Numbered from the stretch's first letter, positions 52,596 to 61,973 are shown. The stretch: 64,000 nt of DNA from Alphaproteobacteria bacterium (GCA_018827375.1 JAHJYW010000020.1:48177-112176); one strand, 5' to 3'. Numbers and translations are program-made. Notes: generated by a model from the sequence alone, not told the origin.

Positions 52596-53105
52596 TTGCC
52601 CGCCAAGGCACAAAATTCAGCCGTCCGCCACGCGACCGTGGCGGACGGCTTTTTGATTGAAGCCCTGACGCGCCGTATCTGGACAGGCCGTGTCAGCGCT
52701 GAATCCACCGTCTTTCGTGAAACGCCCGAGAGCGTCCAGGCCCAGCTTGCGAACGGTGGTGGTGTCGTCCTTGAAAAGGATGGTGAGCCAATCGGCTCAG
52801 GCCGGTTCGTTCCTGTTTCGGGTCCGGATGGACAGGGCGAGTGGATCGAGATCAAGCGGATCGGTGTGCTGCCGGGCTTCCAGGGGCAGGGCATTGGCGC
52901 CGTCATTCTCGCCGAACTGGAGCGGATGGGCCGCCTGCGCAAGGCAGAAGGCGCACAGCTCGCCATAAGGTCAGATCAACCTCGCCTGATCGTGTTCTAT
53001 GAAGCGCTTGATTACATACGTGCGGATGATGTTGAGCTGACGACACCCAACCCGCTTTCCCCGCCACCCTTCGGGATGCGCAAGATTTTCAGGACAGACA
53101 CATGA
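52596..53105 (+). CDS. GNAT-family N-acetyltransferase
   Basis: A 169-residue GNAT protein (TTG start). The fold begins with AVRHATVADGFLIEAL (residues 9-24), the usual first strand and helix. The acetyl-CoA loop is IGVLPGFQGQGIGAVIL near 90-106, with QGQGIG as the pyrophosphate loop. It starts 5 bp after the petC stop and overlaps mtnP by 4 bp. The codons for residues 8-18 also form a perfect intrinsic terminator. Because the conserved first strand is encoded by that hairpin, translation must begin upstream of it. The substrate is unknown. Confidence 0.85.
   Translation: MPAKAQNSAVRHATVADGFLIEALTRRIWTGRVSAESTVFRETPESVQAQLANGGGVVLEKDGEPIGSGRFVPVSGPDGQGEWIEIKRIGVLPGFQGQGIGAVILAELERMGRLRKAEGAQLAIRSDQPRLIVFYEALDYIRADDVELTTPNPLSPPPFGMRKIFRTDT
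52619..52655 (+). terminator. Intrinsic terminator embedded in the GNAT coding sequence
   Basis: AGCCGTCCGCCAC (52619-52631) pairs perfectly over 13 bp with GTGGCGGACGGCT (52638-52650) around a 6-base loop and is followed directly by TTTTG. This is a textbook terminator placed 29 bases after the petC stop, where the bc1 operon should end, yet it also encodes residues 8-18 of the next protein. Confidence 0.9.
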
Positions 53106-53980
53106 CGAAATGGACGCTCGGCATCATCGGCGGTTCAGGCCTTTACGCTATTGATGGCCTGCAGGATCGACGCGAGGAGACAGTTGAGACCCCGTGGGGC
53201 GCCCCATCGGACAAGCTGGTGCGTGGGCGCATCGGCGATGTGGAACTGGTCTTCCTGCCACGCCACGGGAAGGGGCACCGTCTGACGCCGTCTACCGTGC
53301 CCTATCGCGCCAATATCGCTGCGCTGAAGATGGCCGGGGTCACGGACGTCCTGTCCATATCGGCCTGCGGCAGCCTCAAGGAACAATATGTTCCGGGCCA
53401 TTTCGTCGCCGTGGACCAGTTCATTGACCGCACGGTGGCAAGGGAGTCCACCTTCTTTGGTCCGGGAATGGTCGCGCATGTCTCCATGGCGCGCCCGGTC
53501 TGTTCCCGTCTGTCTGCGCTTGCGGGGGATGCTGCCTCAGCTGTTGGCGCCGAAATGCACCGCGGCGGCACCTATCTCGCCATGGAAGGCCCGCAATTCT
53601 CGTCACTGGCGGAGTCAAAGCTCTATCGCCAGTGGGGCTGCGACGTGATCGGCATGACGGCCATGCCCGAAGCCAAGCTCGCCCGCGAGGCTGAACTCCC
53701 TTATGCGACCCTTGCCATGGTCACCGACTATGATTGCTGGCGCGAGGAAGAAGAGGCTGTCAGCGTGACAAACGTGCTGGAAATCATGGGCCAGAACAGC
53801 GCGATTGCGCGTAAGGCCGTGGTCAAATTGGCGGAATCCCTGAACGGAACGGAGCGTACGCCATCACCGGATGGTGTCGATACGTGCCTTGATCATGCGC
53901 TCATCACGGCGCCAGAGGCCCGCGACCCCGCCGTGGTCGCAAAACTGCAAGTGATTGCAGGGCGGGCTTTGCAAGGTTAA
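53102..53980 (+). CDS. mtnP: S-methyl-5'-thioadenosine phosphorylase
   Basis: A 292-residue purine-nucleoside-phosphorylase-family enzyme that cleaves methylthioadenosine with phosphate to adenine and methylthioribose-1-phosphate in methionine salvage. The motifs GIIGGSGLYAIDGL (3-16), FLPRHGKGHRLTPS near 56, ISACGSLKE near 90, YLAMEGPQFSSLAES (core MEGPQFS) near 158, and VIGMTAMPEAKLAREAEL (core GMTAMPEA) near 182 are all present. It overlaps the GNAT gene by 4 bp. Confidence 0.95.
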   Translation: MTKWTLGIIGGSGLYAIDGLQDRREETVETPWGAPSDKLVRGRIGDVELVFLPRHGKGHRLTPSTVPYRANIAALKMAGVTDVLSISACGSLKEQYVPGHFVAVDQFIDRTVARESTFFGPGMVAHVSMARPVCSRLSALAGDAASAVGAEMHRGGTYLAMEGPQFSSLAESKLYRQWGCDVIGMTAMPEAKLAREAELPYATLAMVTDYDCWREEEEAVSVTNVLEIMGQNSAIARKAVVKLAESLNGTERTPSPDGVDTCLDHALITAPEARDPAVVAKLQVIAGRALQG

Positions 53981-54046
53981 GGTTTCCTTTCAATTGACCG
54001 ATGGTTGGCCTTGGGAGGCGGCTGGGCGATTGAAGGGGACCTCAGA

Positions 54047-54838
54047 ATGAGCGAGTCGGATTTCTATACATTCCTAACCGGCGGCCTCGGCCTGCTGATC
54101 GCGGCCGCACTGCTGATCGCCTGGCAGCTCTGGCGTGTGCGTGATGATGAGCTAGCTGGTGCAAAGTCTGCGCTGGAGGGCGTCAGCCACGAATTGCGCA
54201 TCAACCTGCAGCGCATGGTAACGGAAGTGGCCCAGCTCGCTGCCAATCATGAGGCCGGACCGGACGCGCTCCTGCCGATCCGCCATCCCCAGCTCGACGG
54301 CGTCAATTCCACCATGATCCGCGCCAATCGTAACGCGATTGCGGTGGTCGGCGCGACCTATCAGGAACTTGAAGCCCGCAAGATGAGCCTGCGCGCGGTC
54401 CTCGCCCAGGGCCGCGACCCGGCTGCGGCGCTGGATGATGCAATGGATGCGGTCATCAACGGCATTGCCACCCTCTATATGTGGGAAGTGCATGACGGCG
54501 CACGTCCATCCGACGCTGGAACGGTCCGCAGCTGGCATGTTCGCGACTGGATGAAGACTCACGGTTTCACGCAGGATGCCTTGCCGGGCATGTACCTGCG
54601 CGATGAGGTTGTTGAACGCCTGCGGACCTATGGCCTGCACCTGACGCCGCAGCCGCTGACCCATACGGCCCATGAATATTACAATATGCAGTATGACCGG
54701 CATGCCGATATCCGCGGTCCGCTTGGCCGCCGCAAGGCGACGAAGGATGTGGATGAAGTCGTCATCGAAGGTGACGAGGCTGAAGCGGTTGCTGCCCCGG
54801 ATGAGACGCCCGCAAGCAAGGAAGCCGAGCTTCATTGA
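54047..54838 (+). CDS. Hypothetical single-span membrane protein
   Basis: A 263-residue protein with AAGGGGA 8 bases before ATG 54047. One membrane helix (about 12-32, GLGLLIAAALLIAWQLWRV; core LGLLIAAALLIAW) is followed by a helical cytoplasmic region with SALEGVSHELRINLQRMVTEV, reminiscent of a linker, and a conserved-looking middle (WHVRDWMKTHGFTQDALPGMYLR; key part DALPGMYLRDEVVERL). The tail is acidic. I recognise no domain and cannot assign a role. Confidence 0.65.
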   Translation: MSESDFYTFLTGGLGLLIAAALLIAWQLWRVRDDELAGAKSALEGVSHELRINLQRMVTEVAQLAANHEAGPDALLPIRHPQLDGVNSTMIRANRNAIAVVGATYQELEARKMSLRAVLAQGRDPAAALDDAMDAVINGIATLYMWEVHDGARPSDAGTVRSWHVRDWMKTHGFTQDALPGMYLRDEVVERLRTYGLHLTPQPLTHTAHEYYNMQYDRHADIRGPLGRRKATKDVDEVVIEGDEAEAVAAPDETPASKEAELH

Positions 54839-54944
54839 TTGCCTGACGGCGAAAGTGGGCGCTTTCGGGGCATTTTTCAGGCGGCAGGAACCGTTGCAGG
54901 CAGTCGGGCGTCAATGACGCAGGACCAGCAAACGGAGCCTCGTC

Positions 54945-55346
54945 ATGAAACGCACACTCACCGCAACTGCCGCCATTCTGGCTGTCCTTGCCATGCCTGC
55001 CTATGCGCAGGTCTCAGGCATCGATACGACCACGACGCCTTCTACGGACGCTTCAATCGACATTGATCCGCCAAGCATGGAGACGGGCGCTGATATCATG
55101 GCCGATGGCCAACCCTATCCCGATGACGTTCTTGAACTTGAGTCACGGAATGAAGTCGAAACGGATTTGCCCGACCTTACGGTGGAACAAACCGCTGATG
55201 CTCTAGCGGCGGCCGAAGCCAACGCCGACGTGGAGGCACAGGGTGACGCTGATCTTGAAGTTGAAACGCGGACGCAAAGCGAGTTTGAGCCTGAACCGGA
55301 CATCGACATCGGTTCCCAGCTCGACCTGAAGATCGAGGACCAATAG
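54945..55346 (+). CDS. Secreted acidic protein of unknown function
   Basis: A 133-residue protein with a clear signal peptide (MKRTLTATAAILAVLAMPAYA, cut after AYA near 21). The mature part is strongly acidic, rich in Asp, Glu, Thr, Ala and Pro and almost free of Lys and Arg, and ends QLDLKIEDQ. It is probably disordered and exported to the periplasm. GGAG precedes the start. A perfect terminator follows. No family recognised. Confidence 0.65.
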   Translation: MKRTLTATAAILAVLAMPAYAQVSGIDTTTTPSTDASIDIDPPSMETGADIMADGQPYPDDVLELESRNEVETDLPDLTVEQTADALAAAEANADVEAQGDADLEVETRTQSEFEPEPDIDIGSQLDLKIEDQ

Positions 55347-55399
55347 GCCCCAAGAGTCTCTTGGTGATCCGCGTCCACCCCGGCGGTAAGCCAGGAGCC

Positions 55400-55442
55400 G
55401 CCCGGCACGTTCATTTCATGACGTGCCGGGCCTTTTACGTTT
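55400..55442 (+). terminator. Intrinsic terminator after the acidic protein gene
   Basis: GCCCGGCACGT (55400-55410) pairs perfectly with ACGTGCCGGGC (55421-55431) around a 10-base loop, followed by CTTTTACGTTT. It lies 54 bases after the stop codon of the acidic protein and 57 bases before the next start. Confidence 0.88.
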
Positions 55443-55498
55443 CAGGAACATGGCTAAGGTGGTTCCAGCATATCCTGCTGTGTACGCGGAGAGACGAC

Positions 55499-55981
55499 AT
55501 GAAATACATGATGGCCGCTCTGGCCCTTTCACTGCCGCTGGCAGCCTGTGCAACATCAAATGCACCGTCGCCTGCGCCGGTCTCTGCGGTAGAGGCGGTG
55601 GACGCCGCGGCTGAAATGGCGGCGATCGTGTCCGTGCTCAATGCGCAGGACACGGCCTGGAACCGCGGCGATATTGATGCCTTCATGGATGGCTACTGGC
55701 GTTCGCCGGAACTGCGCTTTGCCTCCGGCGGTAACATCACCCGCGGCTGGGACGAGACCAATGCGCGCTATCACCGGGTCTATGGCACGCCCGAGCTGAT
55801 GGGCAATCTGAGTACGACAGATTATGAGATCGTGATCCTGTCGCCGGATGCGGCCATTGCCCATGGCGCATGGATGCTGGAGCGCGACGGCGACCGGCCA
55901 TCAGGGCTGTACACATTGGTCATGCGCAAGATCGACGGCGCGTGGCTGATTGTGTCCGATACGACGACTTCTGCCGACTGA
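55499..55981 (+). CDS. SnoaL/DUF4440-like lipoprotein
   Basis: A 160-residue lipoprotein (lipobox LAAC, Cys17; ATG 55499 with GGAGAGA upstream). Residues 36-158 form a SnoaL/DUF4440-type cone fold: AAIVSVLNAQDTAWNRGDIDAFMDGYW (core AWNRGDIDAFMDGYW), ITRGWDETNARYHRVY, and the last strands GLYTLVMRKIDGAWLIVSDTTT (core LVMRKIDGAWLIVSDTT). This fold often binds small ligands; members are frequently of unknown function. Confidence 0.82.
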   Translation: MKYMMAALALSLPLAACATSNAPSPAPVSAVEAVDAAAEMAAIVSVLNAQDTAWNRGDIDAFMDGYWRSPELRFASGGNITRGWDETNARYHRVYGTPELMGNLSTTDYEIVILSPDAAIAHGAWMLERDGDRPSGLYTLVMRKIDGAWLIVSDTTTSAD

Positions 55982-56050
55982 TTTACACTCGGCAATTGGC
56001 ATGGCGCGTCAATGCAGGCAAAAACGCCTGTCGGGGACGGAGATTCAGGC

Positions 56051-56932
56051 ATGACGCGCGCTACACTTGATCACGAGACCAGCAACTTCCGGCTCGAACG
56101 CGAGATCGAGCGCCCATGGTTCCGTCATCTCATCACCGTGCTGATTGTCATCAACGCGATTGTTCTGGGCATCCTGACCTATCACGCCAAGCTGCCCCGC
56201 GGCGCCGTCCTCGCGATGGAAGTGTTCGACCATGCGGTCACGTGGGTGTTCGTTGTCGAGATCGGTTTGAAACTGGTCGTCTATCGCACGCAATTCTTCA
56301 AGTCCGGCTGGAACTGGTTCGACTTCGTGGTGGTCGGGGTATCGATGGCGCCGGGTGGGGCCGCCTTCAGCGTTCTGCGCGCCATGCGGGTACTGCGTAT
56401 CCTGCGCCTTCTGCACATCGTGCCGGTAATGAAACGTATCACCGAGGCCCTGATGAAGGCGCTGCCGGGCATGGGGGCCATTTTCGCCGTGCTTGCCCTG
56501 GTGACATATGTCGGCGCGGTCATGGCCACTAATATGTTTGGCGATACAGATGATCCCGAAGTTGCCCAGCTCTTTGGTGACTTGCCCAAGTCGGCCTACT
56601 CGCTGTTCCAGGTCATGACGATGGATGGCTGGCGGTTTGAAGTGGCGCAGAAGGTGATTGATGACGGCAATCCCTATGCGTGGATTTTCTTCCTCATTTT
56701 CATTTTCATCGCCAGTTTTGCCATCCTGAACCTGTTCATTGCCCTGGTGGTGGATGCGCTGGCATCTGAACAGAAAGCGCTACTGGAAGAGGGCATTCAC
56801 GAAATCGAGGACGAAATCGAAGAAGAATTCGACGAGGCCGAAGGCCAGCGCGGCGAGATCGTTAAGCTTCTTAGCGCCCTGCGCGCCGAGATTGCAGAGC
56901 TGAAACAGGCGGTCGAGGCGCGCGGCAGTTAA
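56051..56932 (+). CDS. Voltage-gated cation channel, NaChBac/BacNav type
   Basis: A 293-residue single-domain channel with six helices. S4 carries four arginines at three-residue spacing (Arg110, 113, 116, 119 in VLRAMRVLRILRLLH). The pore loop reads LFQVMTMDGWRF, so the selectivity filter is TMDGW (190-194) where sodium-selective relatives have TLESW. After S6 (210-233) come an acidic stretch (EIEDEIEEEF) and a C-terminal coiled coil (266-292) that should hold the tetramer together. The start at ATG 56051 has GGAG upstream. The filter change may alter ion selectivity. Confidence 0.92.
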   Translation: MTRATLDHETSNFRLEREIERPWFRHLITVLIVINAIVLGILTYHAKLPRGAVLAMEVFDHAVTWVFVVEIGLKLVVYRTQFFKSGWNWFDFVVVGVSMAPGGAAFSVLRAMRVLRILRLLHIVPVMKRITEALMKALPGMGAIFAVLALVTYVGAVMATNMFGDTDDPEVAQLFGDLPKSAYSLFQVMTMDGWRFEVAQKVIDDGNPYAWIFFLIFIFIASFAILNLFIALVVDALASEQKALLEEGIHEIEDEIEEEFDEAEGQRGEIVKLLSALRAEIAELKQAVEARGS

Positions 56933-57020
56933 CCTTGCGTCAATCTGCGCGCATTTGCTTCACGCATAAGTCAGTCCAGCTCACTCACATTTTGCGGAAT
57001 TCCTGCTATAAGCAGGCAAG

Positions 57021-57722
57021 ATGAACCTATGGTCACGACTGCTGGAGGGCGGACACCGCCCATTTGAACCGGATTCATCCGAACCCGAGCCCGACGGCGT
57101 TGATTGCGCACCTGACCCGAACGATGTCGGCTTCACGGCGGCAGTGGTGGGCCTCGGCGCGAAGCTCGCCATGGCCGATGGGGCGGTCACTGATCGGGAA
57201 ATCATGGTTTTCTCGCGCGTTTTCCGCGCGGCGCCTGAAGATGCCGACAATGTGCGCCGCGTCTTTAATATCGCCCGTCAGACCGTGCGCGGTTATGAAA
57301 GCTATGCCCGCCGCATCGGCAAAAAGTACAAGAACCGGCCCTGCCTGCTCGAAGGCGTGCTTGATGGCCTGTTCCAGATCGCTGGTGCCGATGGCGTTGT
57401 CACCGATGCCGAGATGCAATTCCTCGCCACCGTGGCCGTCGCGTTCGGCTTCAGCGAAGCGACGTTTCGGCGCATAAAGGCGAGCCATCTCGGACCGGAC
57501 CGCGATGATCCCTACCACATTCTCGGTGTGCCCCATGATGCGGAATTCAAATCCATCCGCGCGGCCTATCGTCAGTTAATGTCCGACAATCATCCTGACC
57601 GCGTCGTGCACATTGGTGCCCCGCGCGAATTCGAGGATGCCGCGCATGCCAAGGCCGCGTCGATCACGGCCGCCTATGCCCAGATCCGCACGGAACGTGG
57701 CTTGCTGGTGCGTCCCGACTAG
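57021..57722 (+). CDS. TerB-J domain protein (DjlA-like)
   Basis: A 233-residue protein with a TerB-like helical domain (about 38-155; LAMADGAVTDREIMVFSRVF and IAGADGVVTDAEMQFL are its two DG-V-T-x-x-E repeats) and a C-terminal J domain (158-230) with DPYHILGVPHDAE and the HPD motif in NHPDRV. It thus resembles DjlA but lacks the N-terminal membrane helix. The J domain should stimulate the ATPase of DnaK. Confidence 0.93.
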   Translation: MNLWSRLLEGGHRPFEPDSSEPEPDGVDCAPDPNDVGFTAAVVGLGAKLAMADGAVTDREIMVFSRVFRAAPEDADNVRRVFNIARQTVRGYESYARRIGKKYKNRPCLLEGVLDGLFQIAGADGVVTDAEMQFLATVAVAFGFSEATFRRIKASHLGPDRDDPYHILGVPHDAEFKSIRAAYRQLMSDNHPDRVVHIGAPREFEDAAHAKAASITAAYAQIRTERGLLVRPD

Positions 57723-57814
57723 GCAGTTCCCGCGAATGGCTTATCCGTCGCAGCAAGCGTGATTGACGCGATGCCATGATGCAGCCATCTTGGTATGTAA
57801 TAGAAGGAACTGTC

Positions 57815-58093
57815 ATGACACAAAACGCATCAGGTCTGTTTCCCTTCAATTTCGCTGGCGCCGCGCGCGGTGGGATCGCGCTTTTCATCCAGGTGATGAT
57901 CGGCATGCTGCTTCTGGCTGCTGCCGGCATGTTTGCCGTGATGACCGCATTTGCCGGGCTCATTCTTGCTGGCGCCGCCTTGGTCATGCGCTTTGCGGGT
58001 GCTCGCAGAAAGCCCACCCTGCGCCCCCGGCCAGACGGCGAACCGCTCACGCTCGACGCCCGTCGCACGCCGCACGGCTGGACGGTCGAGTAA
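57815..58093 (+). CDS. Hypothetical small membrane protein
   Basis: A 92-residue protein with AGAAGGAA 7 bases before ATG 57815. Two hydrophobic helices (about 19-42 and 44-62) are followed by a basic, Arg/Pro-rich tail that ends RTPHGWTVE. No family recognised. It stands alone between the TerB-J gene and the convergent prs. Confidence 0.6.
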   Translation: MTQNASGLFPFNFAGAARGGIALFIQVMIGMLLLAAAGMFAVMTAFAGLILAGAALVMRFAGARRKPTLRPRPDGEPLTLDARRTPHGWTVE

Positions 58094-58223
58094 ACGTCTA
58101 TTCCCCAAGTGTTTTAACGTAATCAGGTTTCCACCTGCCGGGACAATTCTGGCATGGCTTGAACATGGACTCGGCTAGGAATTTTGGCCGGTTTTCCAGA
58201 AGCGAAAACGCCGCTTTCCGTCT

Positions 58224-59159
58224 CTAGCGGTCGAAGAGTTTCGAGACGCTTTCCTCGTTGGCGATGCGGCGGATGGCTTCACCGAGGAGCGGCGCGATCG
58301 GGAGAACCCGGATCGACTTCGACTTGAGAGCCAATGCCGAAGGCTGGATCGTATCGGTCATCACCAGTTCATCGAGCACGGAGCCTTCGATCCGCTTTAC
58401 GGCTTCACCCGACAGCACGCCATGCGTGACATAGGCAGAAACGGAAACGGCGCCGTGGTCCTTCAGCGCCGCTGCAGCATTTGCGAGGGTTCCGCCACTG
58501 TCGCACATGTCATCAAGCATGATGCAACGGGCGCCACTCACTTCACCGATAATGTTCATCACTTCCGACTTGCCAGCTTCCGGGCGGCGCTTGTCGACGA
58601 TGGCAAGATCGGCATCGATCCGCTTGGCAAGGGAGCGTGCGCGCACCACACCGCCGACGTCAGGCGAGACGACGATGATCTTGTCCTTCTGGAAGCGTTC
58701 CTTGATGTCATCGACCATCACGGGGCCACCAAACAGGTTGTCGGTCGGAATGTCGAAGAAGCCCTGAATCTGGCCTGCGTGCAGGTCCACTGTCAGCACC
58801 CGGTCAGCACCTGCCGAGCAGATGAGGTTCGCGACAAGCTTCGCCGAAATAGGCGTGCGTCCGTCGGTTTTGCGATCCTGCCGGGCATAGCCGAAGTAGG
58901 GGATCACGGCCGTGATGCGGCGCGCAGATGCCCGCTTCAGGGCATCCATGCAGATCAGCAGCTGCATCAGGTTGTCATTGGCGGGGTAGGAAGTCGACTG
59001 GATCACGAAGACATCTTCGCCGCGAACATTCTCGTCGATGCGGACAAAAATTTCCTGGTCGGCGAAGGATTTCACTTCGGAGCGCGTCAGGCGCATGTCC
59101 AGATAGTCGGCGATGGCCTCAGCCAAAGGGCGGTTTGCATTGCACGACAGTAGTTTCAT
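58224..59159 (-). CDS. prs: Ribose-phosphate pyrophosphokinase
   Basis: A 311-residue PRPP synthetase, which makes the phosphoribosyl donor for nucleotide, His and Trp synthesis. [13 protein letters not shown] starts the usual N-terminus. [21 protein letters not shown], the cation-binding [18 protein letters not shown] (core [12 protein letters not shown]), [11 protein letters not shown], and the PRPP loop [14 protein letters not shown] near 215-228 are all present. ATG 59159 gives the normal family length. Confidence 0.97.
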   Translation of the reverse strand: MKLLSCNANRPLAEAIADYLDMRLTRSEVKSFADQEIFVRIDENVRGEDVFVIQSTSYPANDNLMQLLICMDALKRASARRITAVIPYFGYARQDRKTDGRTPISAKLVANLICSAGADRVLTVDLHAGQIQGFFDIPTDNLFGGPVMVDDIKERFQKDKIIVVSPDVGGVVRARSLAKRIDADLAIVDKRRPEAGKSEVMNIIGEVSGARCIMLDDMCDSGGTLANAAAALKDHGAVSVSAYVTHGVLSGEAVKRIEGSVLDELVMTDTIQPSALALKSKSIRVLPIAPLLGEAIRRIANEESVSKLFDR

Positions 59160-59301
59160 GGATCTATCAGCCTTGATTACCCGCCACCCGTGTCGCTTTT
59201 GTAACAAAGCCCCGCGAGTCGCAACCTGCAAACGCCGCTGATTTCGCAATAGACCCCAGAAACATGCCCGGGGTGCATTCAGGGCACTTTTAGGTTGCGT
59301 C

Positions 59302-60072
59302 TCAGCCCGCCAGCATGATCACCGAGCCGTTGCGGCCATAATCAGCCTCACCGCGATGATTTCGCCGCCGGTTTGAAAAGTACACATCTTCGAGCGCGCA
59401 AGTATCGTGGCCGATGTCGGTAACCCCGCCCAGACCAACCGCATCCAGCCGCTGGCGCACGAAGCCCGGCAAGTCGAACTGGAATCGGTCGCCTTTGCCG
59501 GGCAGGAAGAGAACCTCGCTGCCGGCCGAGCCTGCCATGAACGTGTCGCGAAACTCCGGGCCGACTTCATAGCTGGCCTGTCCGATGGTCGGGCCGATGG
59601 CGGCATGGATGCGAGCACGCTCCGCGCCCATGCGCGTCATGGCCGAGACGGTGGCCTCAAGCACGCCGCCAAGGGCGCCTTTCCAGCCGGCATGCGCCGC
59701 GCCGATAATGCCGGTTTCGGCATCGGCAAACAGGACAGGTGTGCAGTCGGCCGTCAGGATGCAGAGGCCGATCCCCGGCCTGTCGGTGACCATCGCATCC
59801 GCCTGCGGGCGCTCTGTCCAGGGGGCGTCGACCGGGACGACGCTGGCAGAATGGACCTGGTAGCAGGAGAGCAGCTCCCGCGCGCCGAGCGTCGCAGCAA
59901 CCAGCATGCGGTTGCGGGCGACATTGTCCGGTTTGTCTCCGGAGCCTTCGCCGACATTGAGGCTGTCATAGAGGCCGGTCGATACGCCGCCCCGACGCCC
60001 GAAAAATCCATGCGTGATCCCGGGCAGGCCTGCCAGGGTCTGGCTTGTTGTGAACGGGATGCCAGCGCTCAT
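59302..60072 (-). CDS. pgeF: Peptidoglycan editing factor / multicopper polyphenol oxidase family
   Basis: A 256-residue protein of the YfiH/PgeF (laccase-domain) family. The metal site shows [26 protein letters not shown] (Cys and Asp) and [14 protein letters not shown]. Members act as purine nucleoside phosphorylase/deaminase or, in E. coli, edit UDP-MurNAc peptides. ATG 60072 overlaps the stop of the upstream PPIase gene (ATGA), so the two are translationally coupled. Confidence 0.92.
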   Translation of the reverse strand: MSAGIPFTTSQTLAGLPGITHGFFGRRGGVSTGLYDSLNVGEGSGDKPDNVARNRMLVAATLGARELLSCYQVHSASVVPVDAPWTERPQADAMVTDRPGIGLCILTADCTPVLFADAETGIIGAAHAGWKGALGGVLEATVSAMTRMGAERARIHAAIGPTIGQASYEVGPEFRDTFMAGSAGSEVLFLPGKGDRFQFDLPGFVRQRLDAVGLGGVTDIGHDTCALEDVYFSNRRRNHRGEADYGRNGSVIMLAG

Positions 60073-60989
60073 TGGGCGGGCCCGGCTGCAACGCGGCGCG
60101 CAGGCACCGGCAGGCTGCACACATCAAGTACCTTTGGCGGCACATGCACGACGGCAGGTATGCCCGAATAGTCCCGCTTCGACTGCTTCAGGGCCTCCCA
60201 TTCGGCACTCGGCGTCACCATCACCTCGTAAGCCGGACGTGATGCTTCAGGCAGGTCCGCTGCCAGCGAGGCCTTGAGGATTTCATTGCTTGCGAGGCGG
60301 TCGGCCCGCGCGGCAAAGGCAGCTTTTGCGGCGTCTTCGCCCTTGTCGAAGAATTCCGGAATGCCCCCTTCGTCGACAGGATCGACCCGTTTCAGGCGGT
60401 GAACATTGTCGATGCCGTCAATCACCCGGCCGAATACGGTATAGTTCCGGTCAAGGTAGCGCCGCGGCGCCAGGGGAATGAAGAATTCAATGGAAGCTGT
60501 GTCCGGCGCCGCGTCGCGGGCCATGCCGAGCGCGCCGGGGCAGTTCATCAGCCATTCCTGCTCGGCTTCGCGTCCAGCGGCGAACCCGTCACGGTGGCCA
60601 GCAGTCTCGGCAAAGAGATCGGCATTGCCCTGGGGAGCAAACCCTTCCGCAGGAACGGTACGTTCTGCTTCCAGCGGCAGGAGCGGCCAGTCGCCCAGCC
60701 GCTGTTCGAATTCAAGGCCGGCCTGCGCCACATGGCCTTCGACGACCCGGTAGAAATACTCACCGACATAGACGCCACTGCGCACCGCCTGCCTGAATTC
60801 GGCAACATGCGCAGGCGCGGCATCGGCGGCCAGCTCAATGGCGACGGGGCCTGTTGTCGTTTCGAGGATGACAAGGTTTTCCGGTTCGACGCGCCGCCAG
60901 TTGGCGTCCTGCGCGCTCACACCGCCCGTTTGCGCCATGGCGCAACCCATCAAGGTCCACGCTGCTCCGACGACACCGATCCACCGCAT
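60069..60989 (-). CDS. Cyclophilin-type peptidyl-prolyl isomerase lipoprotein
   Basis: A 306-residue protein with a lipoprotein-like signal (lipobox LMGC, Cys16). The cyclophilin domain covers about 38-205: LVILETTTGPVAIEL, FYRVVEGHVAQAG, LGMARDAAPDTASIEFFI (core ARDAAPDTASIEFF), and YTVFGRVIDGIDNVHRL (core FGRVIDGIDNV). It probably assists folding in the periplasm. ATG 60989 was chosen because GGGG lies 9 bases upstream; an upstream ATG at 60998 directly abuts it. Confidence 0.88.
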   Translation of the reverse strand: MRWIGVVGAAWTLMGCAMAQTGGVSAQDANWRRVEPENLVILETTTGPVAIELAADAAPAHVAEFRQAVRSGVYVGEYFYRVVEGHVAQAGLEFEQRLGDWPLLPLEAERTVPAEGFAPQGNADLFAETAGHRDGFAAGREAEQEWLMNCPGALGMARDAAPDTASIEFFIPLAPRRYLDRNYTVFGRVIDGIDNVHRLKRVDPVDEGGIPEFFDKGEDAAKAAFAARADRLASNEILKASLAADLPEASRPAYEVMVTPSAEWEALKQSKRDYSGIPAVVHVPPKVLDVCSLPVPARRVAAGPAQ

Positions 60990-61054
60990 GTGCTGCATCC
61001 CCTTTCAATCACACCTCTGGCGCAGTTGCCGCTTCGCTGCTAAGCGGCTGCGCA

Positions 61055-61912
61055 ATGTACCAGATAACAGCTAAAGGCGCCCGCGCGCCAATCGAAACTG
61101 CATGGGACGCGCTCGCCTGGGCCGATCCGTCGCCTGCAGGTGCCGTTGATGCCAAGGAAGACGGCCGCCTTGCGTGGCGCCTCGACGCTTTCTGCGAGAC
61201 CCTTGAAGAGGCCGAGGAATGCGTCGCGATCATCACCGAATCCGCGCCGGAACTGATCGCCCGCATTGAAGAGCTGCAGGACCGCGACTGGGTCACCCTC
61301 TCGCTCGAAGGCCTGCCACCAGTCGCGGCTGGTCCCTTCATTGTTGCCGGCAGCCACGCCCTGGCGCGCACATCGCCCGGCAAGATCGCTGTGCTGATTG
61401 AAGCTGGCCCTGCCTTTGGCACGGGCCACCATGGAACGACGCTCGGCTGCCTCCTAGCGCTGGATGAAGTCCGCCGCCGCCGCGCCATCGGCAAGGTGCT
61501 GGATCTCGGTACCGGTTCGGGTGTGCTTGCCATCGCTGCGATGAAGGCGGGTGCCCAGTCAGCCATCGGTACGGATATCGATTTCGACAGCGTCCGCGTT
61601 GCCAACGAAAACGCCGAGAAAAACCATGTGTCGGGCTTCACGGCGCTGCACATTACAGGCGCCAATACGCCGCGCATCCGGCAGGGCGGGCCGTATAATA
61701 CTGTTTTCGCGAATATCCTGAGGAAGCCGCTGATCGGCCTTGCACCGACCATTGCACCGCTTACGGCGCCCGGGGGTACGATCATCCTTTCAGGCCTGTT
61801 GCACCATCAGGCAGGGCCTGTGCGTAACGCGTTCGCCTCGCGTGGCCTCAGTTTCCAGCATCGCATCAAGCAGGATGGCTGGTCCACGCTGGTCTTCCGC
61901 AAGCCTGGCTGA
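61055..61912 (+). CDS. prmA: Ribosomal protein L11 methyltransferase
   Basis: A 285-residue PrmA, which trimethylates ribosomal protein L11 using SAM. The N-terminal substrate domain (1-85) is followed by the methyltransferase with GPAFGTGHHGTT near 124, motif I VLDLGTGSGVLAIAA near 149, GTDIDFDSVRVANENA, and NILRKPL near 212 in the place of the usual NILxxPL. It is divergent from the PPIase-pgeF pair. Confidence 0.93.
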   Translation: MYQITAKGARAPIETAWDALAWADPSPAGAVDAKEDGRLAWRLDAFCETLEEAEECVAIITESAPELIARIEELQDRDWVTLSLEGLPPVAAGPFIVAGSHALARTSPGKIAVLIEAGPAFGTGHHGTTLGCLLALDEVRRRRAIGKVLDLGTGSGVLAIAAMKAGAQSAIGTDIDFDSVRVANENAEKNHVSGFTALHITGANTPRIRQGGPYNTVFANILRKPLIGLAPTIAPLTAPGGTIILSGLLHHQAGPVRNAFASRGLSFQHRIKQDGWSTLVFRKPG

Positions 61913-61973
61913 CACGGCGCTGTGAGCGGCAGGCGTCTTTCCAAGGGGGCTGCGCAGCGTTAAGACAGCATCC

